DNA of 64,000 nucleotides from Bacillota bacterium (GTDB lineage: Bacteria; Bacillota; Clostridia; Acetivibrionales; DSM-2933), in the NCBI GenBank assembly GCA_023430975.1, contig JAEYYB010000024.1, positions 1 to 64,000 of the forward strand, given 5' to 3'. The notes beneath the pieces were generated by a model, which did not search any database, was not told the origin of the DNA, and saw only the letters and a list, made by a program, of their open reading frames with translations. This document shows, piece after piece, positions 8,323 to 17,903 of the stretch. Position 1 is the first letter of the stretch, and each line of letters opens with the position of its first letter. A program made the translations under genes and the position numbers.

Positions 8323-10581
8323 ATGGGGCTTAGAAAAGGCCAGAAAGAGCTTGTAGAGGATTACAGAGGTGGATATTGTGCAGTGCCGGCAATACCGGGC
8401 GGTGGTAAGACCTACTGCCTGTCTGTTTGGGCTGCCCGTATGATTGCCATGGGTATTCCAAAACCCGGTAAAATACTGATTGTTACTTACATGAACAGTG
8501 CAGTAAACAACTTCAAACAGAGGATAAGTGCAGAGCTTCAGAGACTTGGTATCCAGGGGAATAAGGGGTATTTTGTCTCTACAATCCATGGATTATGCCT
8601 TCAGATAATCAAAGAGAAACCTGATCACATCATCGCCAATGAGGAATTTGGAATTGTTGATGAGGTAACCAAGGTTCAAATTATTAACAGTGCGGTTGAT
8701 GAATGGAGTAGAGGTAATGAAAGAAGGCTTGCATTTTTTATAGATGAGCAGAATTTTAGCTCAAATAAATTGAACGATATATATAAGACATGGCGTGATA
8801 AATTCTGTGGGTTGGTTCTAGGGGCCATAGGTGACTTTAAGTGCCGGGGTATAGGGCCTCAGGAGGCCCTCGAAAGGTGCAGGTCACTCCCTGCAAATTC
8901 CTTTTTGAAATGTGCTTCCGAGGTTTACGGATTATATGACAGAAAGCTTAAAATATCCGGCTTTCTCGATTTTGACGACATGCTGTACAGCTCAAAGAAG
9001 ATACTTTTAGAAGATGCCAATTTGCTGGAAAAGTATCAAAAAAAGTATACTTTTGTCTGCGAGGATGAAGCCCAGGACTCAAACCTTATACAGAGCGAGA
9101 TCCTTACTATGCTTGCAAATGGAAACCTTTTAAGGGTTGGGGATAGTAACCAGGCTATTTGCGGTAGCTTCTCAAACAGTGACTTTACCCTGTTTAAAAG
9201 CTTTTGTGAGAATCCTTCCACTACGGTTTATAATATTACCCAGTCCAGTAGAAATACTAAAGACATTATAAACCTTGCAAACTATTTTGTAGGATATGTG
9301 AGGGAGCGGCATCCGGTATTGGAATGCAGGGATAGCTTGCTGCCCCAGTATATAGAACCGGTTAGTGATGACGATGAGAGAAGTAACCCTGTAATAAATG
9401 AATATGGAATTATGGCTGGGGTTTTCCCTTCCTGGCCGGATGAAGCAAGGAGAATAGTTAAGAAGGCTGAAGAATTTATAAATTTGTACCCTGACAAAAC
9501 TATTGCTATTTTGGCACCAAGTGCGTGGAAAATTAAAGAAATTGTAAAAACCCTGGATTCCTGGGATTTGTCATATGAGCAGCTTGACAATTCATCCCCT
9601 GAAAAAAACAAAACAGTTAGAATGTTAGGTAGGGTTATTGATTATATTGCTTATCCGGAAGACGGTGAGAAGCTGGCAAACATGATGCTTGAATGTTTTC
9701 TTACCGAAAAGTATGATACTGGCGATAAAACCCTGAAAGATATGGAAGATAATTGTTCTTCTGAAGAAGATGAGAAAAAGATTGATCAGAAGGAAATGCT
9801 TTTAAGCTTTCTTAAAAGATATCCCACCGAAAATATTCTATATCCTAAAGGCGGAGAGATAAACCATAGAGATGTACCTAAAGAGTTATTAAATAGCAAG
9901 ATTTGGTCTGACTTTTTAAGTTATTTGGATCTTGTAAGGGAGCTTTTGGAGTTTCCCGATACCATAGTTGAAAAGCTTATTCTATATATATCAGAAAAAC
10001 TTAGGTTCGGCAGGGAAGAGAGAGCGATTGCACAAAAGGTTGCTGGTGATGTAAGATACCTTATGAACAGAAGTCCGGCATGGCGTATGGGGGATTTGGC
10101 ACTAGAACTCCTAAGCCCTAAGAACATGTTTAACTATTTTGCCGGGGTTGTATGGGAGCTTAAGGGTTATGAACCCAGACCCGGTGTGATAACTGTAGCT
10201 ACGTATCACAAGTCGAAAGGGCTTGAGTGGGATGTTGTTTTTCTTACAGGGCTTAATTATGCGGATTTTCCGGTTTCATTGAAGGACAAGTTCATTGGGG
10301 AATACTGGTTTTTGAAGGAAGAGTATAAAAACCCCCAGGCAGTGATAAAAGCCGAGATGCAGAAAAAGATTGAGGGAAGCTTTTCGGGGGATCCTCTTGT
10401 GAAAGCCAAAATTGAGACAATATCTGAAAAGGCAAGGCTTCTTTATGTAGGTATAACAAGGGCCAAGCAGTATCTCTTCCTGTCGGGTGAGCATTCAAAC
10501 CAGGGGAAAAGGAATGAGGTTCTCCCATGTCAGTACCTGATGGAGATAAAAAAGTTTATTGATGAAGAAGACGGGAGATGA
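8323..10581 (+). CDS. UvrD/PcrA/AddA-like superfamily I DNA helicase
   Basis: 752 residues with the SF1A motifs in order: motif I AIPGGGKT (Lys29), Ia VTYMNSAVNNFKQRI, II DEAQDS (replacing the usual DExxD), III GDSNQAICGSF, V VATYHKSKGLEWDVVFLTG and VI LLYVGITRAKQYLFLSG. It should unwind DNA 3' to 5' with ATP. Unlike AddA/RecB it has no fused C-terminal nuclease; a separate RecB-type nuclease is encoded immediately after it with a 4-bp overlap, followed by RecJ. The arrangement suggests a split helicase-nuclease complex for double-strand-break processing or degradation of foreign DNA. The ATG at 8323 follows a spaced promoter but only a moderate ribosome site (TCAGGA). Confidence 0.9.
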   Translation: MGLRKGQKELVEDYRGGYCAVPAIPGGGKTYCLSVWAARMIAMGIPKPGKILIVTYMNSAVNNFKQRISAELQRLGIQGNKGYFVSTIHGLCLQIIKEKPDHIIANEEFGIVDEVTKVQIINSAVDEWSRGNERRLAFFIDEQNFSSNKLNDIYKTWRDKFCGLVLGAIGDFKCRGIGPQEALERCRSLPANSFLKCASEVYGLYDRKLKISGFLDFDDMLYSSKKILLEDANLLEKYQKKYTFVCEDEAQDSNLIQSEILTMLANGNLLRVGDSNQAICGSFSNSDFTLFKSFCENPSTTVYNITQSSRNTKDIINLANYFVGYVRERHPVLECRDSLLPQYIEPVSDDDERSNPVINEYGIMAGVFPSWPDEARRIVKKAEEFINLYPDKTIAILAPSAWKIKEIVKTLDSWDLSYEQLDNSSPEKNKTVRMLGRVIDYIAYPEDGEKLANMMLECFLTEKYDTGDKTLKDMEDNCSSEEDEKKIDQKEMLLSFLKRYPTENILYPKGGEINHRDVPKELLNSKIWSDFLSYLDLVRELLEFPDTIVEKLILYISEKLRFGREERAIAQKVAGDVRYLMNRSPAWRMGDLALELLSPKNMFNYFAGVVWELKGYEPRPGVITVATYHKSKGLEWDVVFLTGLNYADFPVSLKDKFIGEYWFLKEEYKNPQAVIKAEMQKKIEGSFSGDPLVKAKIETISEKARLLYVGITRAKQYLFLSGEHSNQGKRNEVLPCQYLMEIKKFIDEEDGR

Positions 10582-11399
10582 CTTATATGGGGGCAAATGC
10601 CGATAAAAACAAAAATATCATCCCTGAGGGCTTTCTCTTCACACAGCAGTCCATGTCTACCTTTGCCAACTGCCCTTTGAAGTTTAGAAAAAGGTACATA
10701 GAAAACCTTAAATGGAACAGCTATCCTGATAAAGATGTAAAAAGAAGGCTTGATATGGGAAATGACTTTCACTTAATTGCCCATAGATACTTTTTAGGGA
10801 TTAATGATGAATGGATTGAGGATGAAGAGCTTTTAAAATGGGTGCAAAATTTAAAGGATAGTTTTCCAATAAACAAGGACTATACATATCTGCCAGAATA
10901 TAAAGTAAGAATGGCAGATACCGTTATAAGGCTTGAGGCAAACTTCGATCTTATAATGGTTAAAGATGGAGAAATTGAGATATGGGATTGGAAAACCCAT
11001 TCATTGAAGTCTGAACAGTCTAAGGCAAAAAAGAGAGCCAGTTTTCTTAATAAACTGCAAACAATTGTATACATGTTTGTTTTAAAAGAGCAGTCGAGGC
11101 TAATAAACGGGGGAGATGCCCAATGCCATCAAATCTCAATGAATTACTGGCAGCCTGATCCGCCGGGTACTATCGAAAAAATTGTATACAGCGAGGAAAG
11201 GCACAGACTTTTTAAGGAAGAGATTGAAAGTAGAATATTAAAAATTATGGATTATGACTATAGGGAATTTGATAAGGCAAATTATACTGAACACTGTAAA
11301 ATATGTGAATTCAACTGGTTTTGTAACAAGCAAAGAGTTGACTTTAAGGCATTAGAAGAGGACGAGGATTTCCTTGACAGTTTAAGATGGGAGGATTAG
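10578..11399 (+). CDS. PD-(D/E)XK nuclease with Fe-S cysteines (AddB/Cas4/RecB-like)
   Basis: 273 residues. The core nuclease motifs are visible: DMGNDFHLIAHR (helical His motif), an Asp near ANFDLIMV, and EIWDWKTHS, the (D/E)xK active site. One cysteine in FANCPLKFRKRY near residue 27 and three in HCKICEFNWFC near the C-terminus give the four-Cys layout that holds a 4Fe-4S cluster in AddB and Cas4. It overlaps the helicase stop by 4 bp, and RecJ starts 7 bp after it, so all three products probably act together. Genome context is not CRISPR: no repeats or other cas genes are present. A second in-frame ATG at 10587 is possible. Confidence 0.85.
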   Translation: MTYMGANADKNKNIIPEGFLFTQQSMSTFANCPLKFRKRYIENLKWNSYPDKDVKRRLDMGNDFHLIAHRYFLGINDEWIEDEELLKWVQNLKDSFPINKDYTYLPEYKVRMADTVIRLEANFDLIMVKDGEIEIWDWKTHSLKSEQSKAKKRASFLNKLQTIVYMFVLKEQSRLINGGDAQCHQISMNYWQPDPPGTIEKIVYSEERHRLFKEEIESRILKIMDYDYREFDKANYTEHCKICEFNWFCNKQRVDFKALEEDEDFLDSLRWED

Positions 11400-11406
11400 C
11401 ACTAAA

Positions 11407-13701
11407 ATGAAGGTAAAGATAGATATAAAAAATAATGGTGTAAAGATTCCCGAAGAATTGATAAAAGCTGCCGATGGAGACCAATTAATAGCAAGGCTTT
11501 TTTATAACAGAGGGTATAAAGACTCGCATACAGTAAGTCAAATGCTCCATGATCAGTTGTATGTTCCAACGGATACATGGGAATTTCCATATATGAAAGA
11601 TGCTGTGGACATAATAAGAAATGCAATTGGAAATAAAGAAAAGATAGCAGTTTACGGCGATTATGACGTGGATGGGGTTACCAGTACGGCTCTTTTGGTA
11701 CAATGCCTGGGGTTATTTACACCTGATGTAATATATCATGTACCCGACAGATTTACAGAAGGGTATGGAATGAACGAAGGGGTAATTCAGGGACTCCATG
11801 AAAAAGAAGTCTCACTTGTCATTACCTGTGACTGCGGCGTATCAAATGTGAATGAAGTAAAATTGGCTAAAGAGCTGGGGATGAAGGTTATCGTGACAGA
11901 TCATCACAGCATACCCGATGTGCTTCCGCCGGCGGATGTCATATTAAACCCAAAGCTTTTACAGGAAGGTCATAAGTCTAGAAACCTTTCTGGGTGTGCC
12001 ATGGCCTATTTTCTGTGCAAAGCACTGCTTAAAAGCTATGACATGGAAGAAAAAGCACAGCTGTTTATGGATCTTGTGGCGATGTCTCTAATTGCTGATG
12101 TTGTGAGCCTCAATGGTGAAAACAGATACCTTTTGAAAAATGGGTTGCCCATATTGTTTAATACCAGGCGTACAGGATTAAAATCACTTTTTAATATTAT
12201 ACAAAAAAACAGCAAGATTCAAACTGAGGAGGATGTGGCATTCCAGATTGCACCGAGAATAAATGCCGCAGGAAGGATGGATTCTGCAAGGCTTCCTGTT
12301 GAAATGCTTCTATCAAGAGAAGCCAAAATAGCTGATGATATGGCAGGCAGGATTAATTCACTCAACGAAGAAAGAAAAAGAGTGCAGGAGCAAATAATTA
12401 AAGAGGCACAGGAGCTTGTTGAGAACCAGAAGAAAATGAAAAGCGTATTGGTTTTATACAGCGAATTCTGGCATCACGGAATTATTGGAATTGCCGCAGG
12501 TAAGATCTGTGAGACATATAGAAAACCGGCTATTTTGCTATCCCTTAAAGAAGATGGGCAAACTATAGTAGGGTCGGCAAGGTCTACAGATAATGTTAAT
12601 ATTTATGAGCTTTTGAAAGAGACTTCAAGCAAACTTTTGAAGTATGGAGGTCACTCAAAGGCAGCAGGTTTGTCCTTGAAAAAGGAAGATATTAAGGCGT
12701 TTACCGATGAGATTGAAGATGTGGCTGAAAGACTTGTGTATACTGACAACAGCATGGAAATTGTTGTAGACAGTGAGCTTTCATTTGATGATATTGATGA
12801 GGATTTTTATGAGAGGCTGAAAAAAGCAGGACCGTACGGTGAAGGCTTTGAAGCTCCATTGTTTCTCACCCGCAGCGTATCAATTTTAAATGACAGGATA
12901 ACACCCAAAAATCATCATATAATGGTGGTTTCTGATATTAATGACGTAAGAATGGCTGCTGTTAAGTGGTTTGGAGGAAGCGACAGCTTTAAGGGTAAGG
13001 TTTGTGATATTGTATATAAAATAGGTCTAAATTCATATAAAAACAATACGAGCCTGCAGCTCACTATTGAACATATTGTTGAAACCGACGGAAGAATCAG
13101 AATAGCGTTTGAAGGCATTATAGAAGATTGTAGAAATCTTGATGGAAGGGAAGCTGCGGGAATTTATGAGAATTCAATAGTGTTCTATGAGGGAATAAGC
13201 GAAAAATGCCCTGTAGATGGAGCAATGACTAGAATGCAGCTTAAGAAGGCTGATAACCTGGTATTCCTGTCAGTGCCTGTTAATTCAAATGTGTTCAGGG
13301 AAGCTGTATACATGGTAAACCCCAAGAGAGTTATATTGAATTTCTCAGTATTATCAGATTATACCTTCAAGGGTTTCCTTACTTTATTATTTGGAATCTT
13401 AAAAAAATCAACATCAACAGGTGAAGGTTATTTGGAGCTTTATGAGCTTTCCATGCTTCTTGGTGTTGAAGAGGAGATAGTAAGGGCTGCACTTAAATAC
13501 CTGAAGGCTGCCGGCAAAATTGATTATATATATGAACCGGATGATATAGCGGTAACAGTCTGGCGAAAAAATGGAACTCCAAGCTCAGACATATCTATGT
13601 ACGAAAAAAAATTGGCTAATGCACTATTGGAAAAGAATGCATACCAAAGTTTTATAAAAAGCCTTGAATGCCATATGTTCAAGGAATATTTAAAGGTTTA
13701 G
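11407..13701 (+). CDS. recJ: RecJ-type single-strand DNA exonuclease
   Basis: 764 residues. DHH phosphoesterase motifs VYGDYDVDGVTST, CDCGVSN and VTDHHSIP (DHH triad) and a DHHA1 motif around SKLLKYGGHSKAAG identify a 5'-3' ssDNA exonuclease. An OB-fold region (about 455-580) follows. The last 150 residues form an extra domain ending in a winged-helix-like part (LYELSMLLGVEEEIVRAALKYLKAAG), present in many clostridial RecJ proteins. It is the third gene of the helicase-nuclease operon and would digest the strand exposed by the helicase. Whether this is the only RecJ of the genome or a specialised paralogue cannot be decided here. Confidence 0.88.
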   Translation: MKVKIDIKNNGVKIPEELIKAADGDQLIARLFYNRGYKDSHTVSQMLHDQLYVPTDTWEFPYMKDAVDIIRNAIGNKEKIAVYGDYDVDGVTSTALLVQCLGLFTPDVIYHVPDRFTEGYGMNEGVIQGLHEKEVSLVITCDCGVSNVNEVKLAKELGMKVIVTDHHSIPDVLPPADVILNPKLLQEGHKSRNLSGCAMAYFLCKALLKSYDMEEKAQLFMDLVAMSLIADVVSLNGENRYLLKNGLPILFNTRRTGLKSLFNIIQKNSKIQTEEDVAFQIAPRINAAGRMDSARLPVEMLLSREAKIADDMAGRINSLNEERKRVQEQIIKEAQELVENQKKMKSVLVLYSEFWHHGIIGIAAGKICETYRKPAILLSLKEDGQTIVGSARSTDNVNIYELLKETSSKLLKYGGHSKAAGLSLKKEDIKAFTDEIEDVAERLVYTDNSMEIVVDSELSFDDIDEDFYERLKKAGPYGEGFEAPLFLTRSVSILNDRITPKNHHIMVVSDINDVRMAAVKWFGGSDSFKGKVCDIVYKIGLNSYKNNTSLQLTIEHIVETDGRIRIAFEGIIEDCRNLDGREAAGIYENSIVFYEGISEKCPVDGAMTRMQLKKADNLVFLSVPVNSNVFREAVYMVNPKRVILNFSVLSDYTFKGFLTLLFGILKKSTSTGEGYLELYELSMLLGVEEEIVRAALKYLKAAGKIDYIYEPDDIAVTVWRKNGTPSSDISMYEKKLANALLEKNAYQSFIKSLECHMFKEYLKV

Positions 13702-13880
13702 TTTTGATGTTTGGGAATTTGTGATGTTAATTGGGAAAAAATAAATTTGTTATTTTTGTATTCAAAAAAACTAATAAATATGTATAATATACTTAAGGAC
13801 AGACCAGTAAGGAATGACTAAAAGATTACTTCCGCTTTTGAGCCATTACAAACCTAATTAATGATATGTGGAGGAACACA

Positions 13881-14765
13881 ATGAAAAAAGCACTTTTTGT
13901 TTACAATCCATTGTCAGGTGACAGGACAATTCCAACTAAACTTGATTATATACTGGAAAGGTTCCAAGAAAAGAATATAACCCTGATACCATACAGATTG
14001 CACAGCGTTAAAGATAAAAGCCTGACTAGTATATTTCAGGAAGGGGCTTTTGACCAATTAATCATATCCGGTGGAGATGGAACCTTAAACAGCATAGTTA
14101 ATAAAATGCTTAAAAATAAGGTTAATGTCCCTGTGGGTATTATTCCTTCAGGTACTTGTAATGATTTCGCAAGATGCCTTAATATTCCTCACTATCTGAA
14201 TGACTGTCTCGATGTAATTCTTTCAGATAATACAGTAGATGTTGATGTTGGCCTTATTAACAACTCCAAATATTTCTTAAGCACATGTGCCGGAGGGCTT
14301 TTTGTCAATGTTTCCTTCAGTACTCACAATGAGCTTAAAAAGAACTTTGGACCATTTGCGTATTATCTAAAAGCCTTAAATGAGGTTACAAACATCAAAT
14401 CCTTTACTCTCAGAATAGAAACGGAAGACGATGTTGTTGAGGAAGAGAGCCTGCTATTTTTGATACTCAACGGCAAGCATGCGGCTGGTTTTTCAAATAT
14501 AATAAAGGAAGCGGATTATTCGGACGGCTTAATGGATATAGTCATGATAAGAAGCTGTTCTCACATTGATTTGGCATCACTGTTTTTCAAGGTTTTGAGC
14601 AATGATTCATTAAATGACAAGCATGTTTATAAACTAACAGCCAAAAGCTGTACTATAACAAGCAACAGCGAGGTAGGTATAAGCGTAGATGGAGAAAAAG
14701 CTCAAGGACTTCCGTTAAAGGTTGAATTTATAAATAAGGGCTTAAAAGTATTTGCCAAAGTTTAA
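13881..14765 (+). CDS. Diacylglycerol kinase-like lipid kinase (YegS/DagK family)
   Basis: 294 residues from the ATG at 13881, chosen over 13866 because GTGGAGGAAC lies just upstream. N-terminal KKALFVYNPLSGD and the nucleotide-binding motif SGGDGTLNSIVNKM are typical of DAGK-cat kinases, followed by IPSGTCNDFARCL and the C-terminal beta-sandwich with GISVDGEKA. It should phosphorylate a lipid such as diacylglycerol on the inner membrane face, recycling lipid from wall or teichoic-acid synthesis. It stands alone, convergent with the next gene. Confidence 0.9.
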   Translation: MKKALFVYNPLSGDRTIPTKLDYILERFQEKNITLIPYRLHSVKDKSLTSIFQEGAFDQLIISGGDGTLNSIVNKMLKNKVNVPVGIIPSGTCNDFARCLNIPHYLNDCLDVILSDNTVDVDVGLINNSKYFLSTCAGGLFVNVSFSTHNELKKNFGPFAYYLKALNEVTNIKSFTLRIETEDDVVEEESLLFLILNGKHAAGFSNIIKEADYSDGLMDIVMIRSCSHIDLASLFFKVLSNDSLNDKHVYKLTAKSCTITSNSEVGISVDGEKAQGLPLKVEFINKGLKVFAKV

Positions 14766-14798
14766 TTATGATAAAATTAATCTGGCATATCCCCCAAA

Positions 14799-14845
14799 TA
14801 AAAAAACCGCTGTCAAAAGGCGTGATACCTGTTTAAAGCGGTGGT
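14799..14845 (-). terminator. Terminator of the minus-strand gene 14868-15173
   Basis: Read on the minus strand, CCGCTTTAAACAGG and the distal GACAGCGG form a stem (CCGCT/AGCGG) followed by T7 and ATTT. Confidence 0.55.
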
Positions 14846-14867
14846 ATATGTCAAACTTATAAGATAT

Positions 14868-15173
14868 TTATGAAAGAATTCTATCTATAAGGGATATTTT
14901 ATTGTCGCGTGCAAATTTCGTAAGTTCTTGTTTATATTCTTCAAAGTACTTTTCATGTTTATGTTTAGCGAACTCAATGGGTGTACTGGATATGTTGGTG
15001 AAAATTTGGATTTTTTCTGAACGTATCTTTTTGAAAAGTTTGCTTATGATCATTTCGTCAAATTCAATTCTGTTAATATCATAGTAATTAAGGTAGAGTG
15101 TCTTTTTTTCGTCAAAGTTGGCTATTGTCAAAGTTGTCCAATCTTTACTACAGGATAAACGACGCGTTTCCAA
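14868..15173 (-). CDS. Unknown 101-residue cytoplasmic protein
   Basis: It begins with TTG at 15173, about 6 bases after a strong GGAGGTGAGG site, and reads METRRLSCSKDWTTLTIANF. The product is soluble, charged, without a signal peptide, TM segment or recognisable motif; the pattern of alternating strands then helices hints at a small alpha/beta domain. It is flanked by a lipid kinase converging on it and an ECF gene diverging from it, and has its own terminator, so it is probably transcribed alone. Function unknown. Confidence 0.7.
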   Translation of the reverse strand: METRRLSCSKDWTTLTIANFDEKKTLYLNYYDINRIEFDEMIISKLFKKIRSEKIQIFTNISSTPIEFAKHKHEKYFEEYKQELTKFARDNKISLIDRILS

Positions 15174-15358
15174 GGTACCCTCACCTCCAATATTTACTGT
15201 ATTAATTATATTATACTATAACTGGTGGTCAATATAAATATAAAAAGTTATTAAAAATATTATTGACACAGAGGATTAATGCTATTAATATATTTATGAT
15301 TTTTTGGTATTGATTAAATGTGTATCGATACAGTTTGTGGAATGGGGGAGAATAATTG

Positions 15359-15892
15359 ATGGGATTAAGTACAAAAAAAATAGTTTTGGGTGGATTATTC
15401 ATGGCATTGATTATTGTAACTACTGTGTTTACAAAGATTCCTTTGCCAAAAGGATATTTTAATTTTGGGGATGTTTTTGTAATGCTATCTGCTGTATTCC
15501 TTGGAAAGTATTACGGTTTTTTAGTTGGAGGTATCGGGTCTGCTATGGCAGATATATATTTAGCCAGTTACATTTATGCACCTGTAACACTTGTTGTCAA
15601 AGGACTTGAGGCATTTGCAGTGGCTTCTATAACCAGTAATAATAAAGTAACAGAGGGTAACATTAAAACGGTTACGGCTGTTTCAACCGGCTCTTTTATA
15701 ATGTTTGCAGGTTATTTTATAGCAGAAGCCTTCTTGATGCGTTTTTTGGACAAAAGCTTTAGCGTTACTGTTGCAGTGGCTGGCTTGCCTGCTAATGTCT
15801 TACAGGGATGTCTTAGTGGTCTAACAGCATTTATAATATTGAAGGGTTTATACAAGACTGATTTGATTTCTGCAGATTCAAGAGATATTTAG
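15359..15892 (+). CDS. ECF transporter substrate-binding (S) component
   Basis: 177 residues from the ATG at 15359, preceded by GGGGGAG; the in-frame TTG three bases earlier is less likely. Five or six TM segments, an N-terminal LSTKKIVLGGLFMALIIV helix, and GDVFVMLSAVFLGKYYGFLVGGIGSAMAD match the S-component fold of energy-coupling factor vitamin transporters. It would capture a small vitamin or cofactor and dock to a shared EcfAAT module encoded elsewhere. No riboswitch is obvious in the short upstream region, so the substrate is unknown. Confidence 0.8.
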   Translation: MGLSTKKIVLGGLFMALIIVTTVFTKIPLPKGYFNFGDVFVMLSAVFLGKYYGFLVGGIGSAMADIYLASYIYAPVTLVVKGLEAFAVASITSNNKVTEGNIKTVTAVSTGSFIMFAGYFIAEAFLMRFLDKSFSVTVAVAGLPANVLQGCLSGLTAFIILKGLYKTDLISADSRDI

Positions 15893-15944
15893 ATATGATT
15901 TAAAAATAACGTACGCTTTCTTCACAGTGTTTTTATATAGACCT

Positions 15945-15978
15945 AAAAAAGACAATTCATGCAATTGTCTTTTTTTAT
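15945..15978 (+). terminator. Terminator after the ECF S gene
   Basis: AAAAGACAATT, loop CATGC, AATTGTCTTTTTTT: a clean stem-loop with T7. Confidence 0.8.
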
Positions 15979-16009
15979 CGATTATATTATTATAAGCTTA
16001 TATTAGTAT

Positions 16010-16021
16010 ACCCATATGGGT
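16010..16021. promoter_or_regulatory. 12-bp perfect palindrome upstream of the GH9 cellulase
   Basis: ACCCATATGGGT is self-complementary and lies 110 bp before the cellulase start. It could be an operator, but no paired copy was found in the window, so the role is speculative. Confidence 0.25.
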
Positions 16022-16130
16022 CAGGAATTTTTGGAATATATACGCTAAATTGCTTAAGGGGGGAAAGGTGTAAGTGTACAAGGCCTATTTATTCCATTAG
16101 TAAAATAATATTATTAAGGGGTGTCATATA

Positions 16131-17765
16131 ATGAAAAAAGTACTTGCGGCTGTACTGACTACAGCAACTATATTTTCCGGTACAATAGCTCCATCTGTAA
16201 ATGTGTCGGCTGCTACAATTTCCAGCTCTGATTATGCAGTTGCACTCAAAGATTCACTATGGTTTTATGATGCAAACAAATGCGGTCCGGATGCTGGCAA
16301 GGATAATGTTTTTAGTTGGAGATCAGCTTGTCATACCAATGACGGTAAATTCGTCGGTGCTGATTTGACAGGTGGATTCCATGACTGTGGAGACCATATC
16401 AAATTTGGTATTACAAACGGTTATGCATCATCCATTTTAGGTTGGTCCTTATACGAATTCAAGGATGCATATGATGGATCAGGCCTTACTAACAAGGTTT
16501 TATCCACGCTGAAGTATTTTACTGATTATATAATTAAATCCAGGGTTAGTGCAACCAAGTATTATTATCATGTTGGAGCTCCGTCAGATCATGATTATTG
16601 GGGACCTCCTGAAAAACAGCCGGGCGACAGGGATAAGGTTTATTATGTAGATTCGTCAAGTCCAGCTTCTGATGTATGCGGATTGTACTCCGGTGCTTTA
16701 AGTTTGATGTACCTCAACTACAAAGAAATTGATTCTACATACGCGAACAAGTGCCTTGAATTGTCAAAAGAACTTTATGCATTAGGCAAAAACAAAGGAA
16801 CATGTAAAGCTGATGGTTTCTATACGTCTAATTCAGGTGACGATGACATGGCTTGGGCTGCAAGCTGGTTGTATGTTATAGAAAAGAATAACTCCTATCT
16901 TACAGATATAAATAGCCTCTTGAGCTCACCTGAAACCAACTGGGCAATATGCTGGAATGATATGAAACTTGCTGCAGCATATGTTGTAGGAAGTGCTACA
17001 GGACAGGCAAAGTACAAAGATGCTGTTACATCAAATCTTAACTACTGGCAGAACAGTATACCAAAGACACCAGGAGGAGCAAAATTCCTTACAGAGTGGG
17101 GAATGCTTCGCTACAGTGCATCTGCATCAATGTTGGCATTGTTGCAATATAAGCTTACAAACGATGAAAAGCTTAAAACTTTTGCTAAAAGCCAAATAGA
17201 TTACATATTGGGTAACAATCCTGCTAACATGTCATATATGATTGGGTTTGGAAATAAGTGGCCTCAGCATCCGCATCACAGAGCTGCTCAGGGAACAGAG
17301 GGATGGGATAACTGGAAGTCACCGGCTAAAAATACTTTGACAGGTGCGTTAGTTGGCGGGCCTGATATGTCTGACAATTACACTGACGTAGTTGATAAAT
17401 ACCAGGCAACTGAAGTTGGTATCGATTACAATGCAGGTTTGGTTGCTGCTTTGGCAGGTATGACAAAATATTATGGAAATCTTCCGTCAGTGTCTCCTTC
17501 AAACACCAAGGCACCAACACCAACACCTACTCCTACTAAATCGGCAACTCCAACACCAACTCCAACTATTAAAAATGACTTTATAGTGGAAGATGTTAAT
17601 AAGGATAGAGCTGTTAATATGGCTGATGTTATAGCTCTTGCATCATGTTTTGGAAAAGTTATAGGCGATTCAAGTTATAAGCAGGAGTCTGACGTTAATA
17701 AAGACGGATCAATTAATATGAGTGATGTAATGATGATTGCACAGAAATTTAACTATACATATTAA
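16131..17765 (+). CDS. Secreted GH9 cellulase with type II-like dockerin (cellulosomal)
   Basis: 544 residues. The signal peptide (about 1-27, ending VSA) is followed by a GH9 (alpha/alpha)6 catalytic domain (about 30-445). GGFHDCGDHIKFG holds the catalytic Asp pair, HPHHRAAQG the substrate His/Arg site, and YQATEVGIDYNAG the acid Glu. A Thr-Pro linker (about 452-478) leads to a dockerin with two calcium-loop repeats, DVNKDRAVNMADVI and DVNKDGSINMSDVM. The NM.DV..IA..FN pattern resembles type II dockerins, unlike the S-T pattern of Clostridium thermocellum enzymes. No CBM3c or immunoglobulin-like domain is present. It cleaves beta-1,4-glucan and should plug into a cohesin scaffold. RBS AAGGGGTG. 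Confidence 0.92.
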   Translation: MKKVLAAVLTTATIFSGTIAPSVNVSAATISSSDYAVALKDSLWFYDANKCGPDAGKDNVFSWRSACHTNDGKFVGADLTGGFHDCGDHIKFGITNGYASSILGWSLYEFKDAYDGSGLTNKVLSTLKYFTDYIIKSRVSATKYYYHVGAPSDHDYWGPPEKQPGDRDKVYYVDSSSPASDVCGLYSGALSLMYLNYKEIDSTYANKCLELSKELYALGKNKGTCKADGFYTSNSGDDDMAWAASWLYVIEKNNSYLTDINSLLSSPETNWAICWNDMKLAAAYVVGSATGQAKYKDAVTSNLNYWQNSIPKTPGGAKFLTEWGMLRYSASASMLALLQYKLTNDEKLKTFAKSQIDYILGNNPANMSYMIGFGNKWPQHPHHRAAQGTEGWDNWKSPAKNTLTGALVGGPDMSDNYTDVVDKYQATEVGIDYNAGLVAALAGMTKYYGNLPSVSPSNTKAPTPTPTPTKSATPTPTPTIKNDFIVEDVNKDRAVNMADVIALASCFGKVIGDSSYKQESDVNKDGSINMSDVMMIAQKFNYTY

Positions 17766-17796
17766 GATAAGATAAAAAAATACTTCCGCTTTCTAT

Positions 17797-17898
17797 ATAA
17801 AAGTGTTAATAATCTATTACATTTGGCGGAGCAAATAACAACGAACGATTCAACGGGATTTGCGACAGACAAATGTAATAGATTTATCACTTTTAATA
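17797..17898. repeat. R1 palindromic element, copy a
   Basis: About 100 bp bounded by TAAAAGTG and CACTTTTA. Inside are paired segments ACATTTG/CAAATGT and GCAAAT/ATTTGC. Near-identical to copies at 21974 and 22817, with a small insertion (CTATTAC for CTTAC). It lies between the convergent cellulase and chemoreceptor genes. Confidence 0.85.
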
Positions 17899-17903
17899 AA
17901 GTA

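Noticed and set aside
10578..11399. Cas4
   Set aside because: It has the Fe-S RecB nuclease pattern, but its neighbours are a UvrD-like helicase and RecJ, and no CRISPR is present, so a repair or AddB-like role is more likely.
16040..16100. Short leader peptide before the GH9 gene (GTG start after AAGGGGGG)
   Set aside because: Only eight codons, with nothing to suggest regulation by translation; left as unproven.
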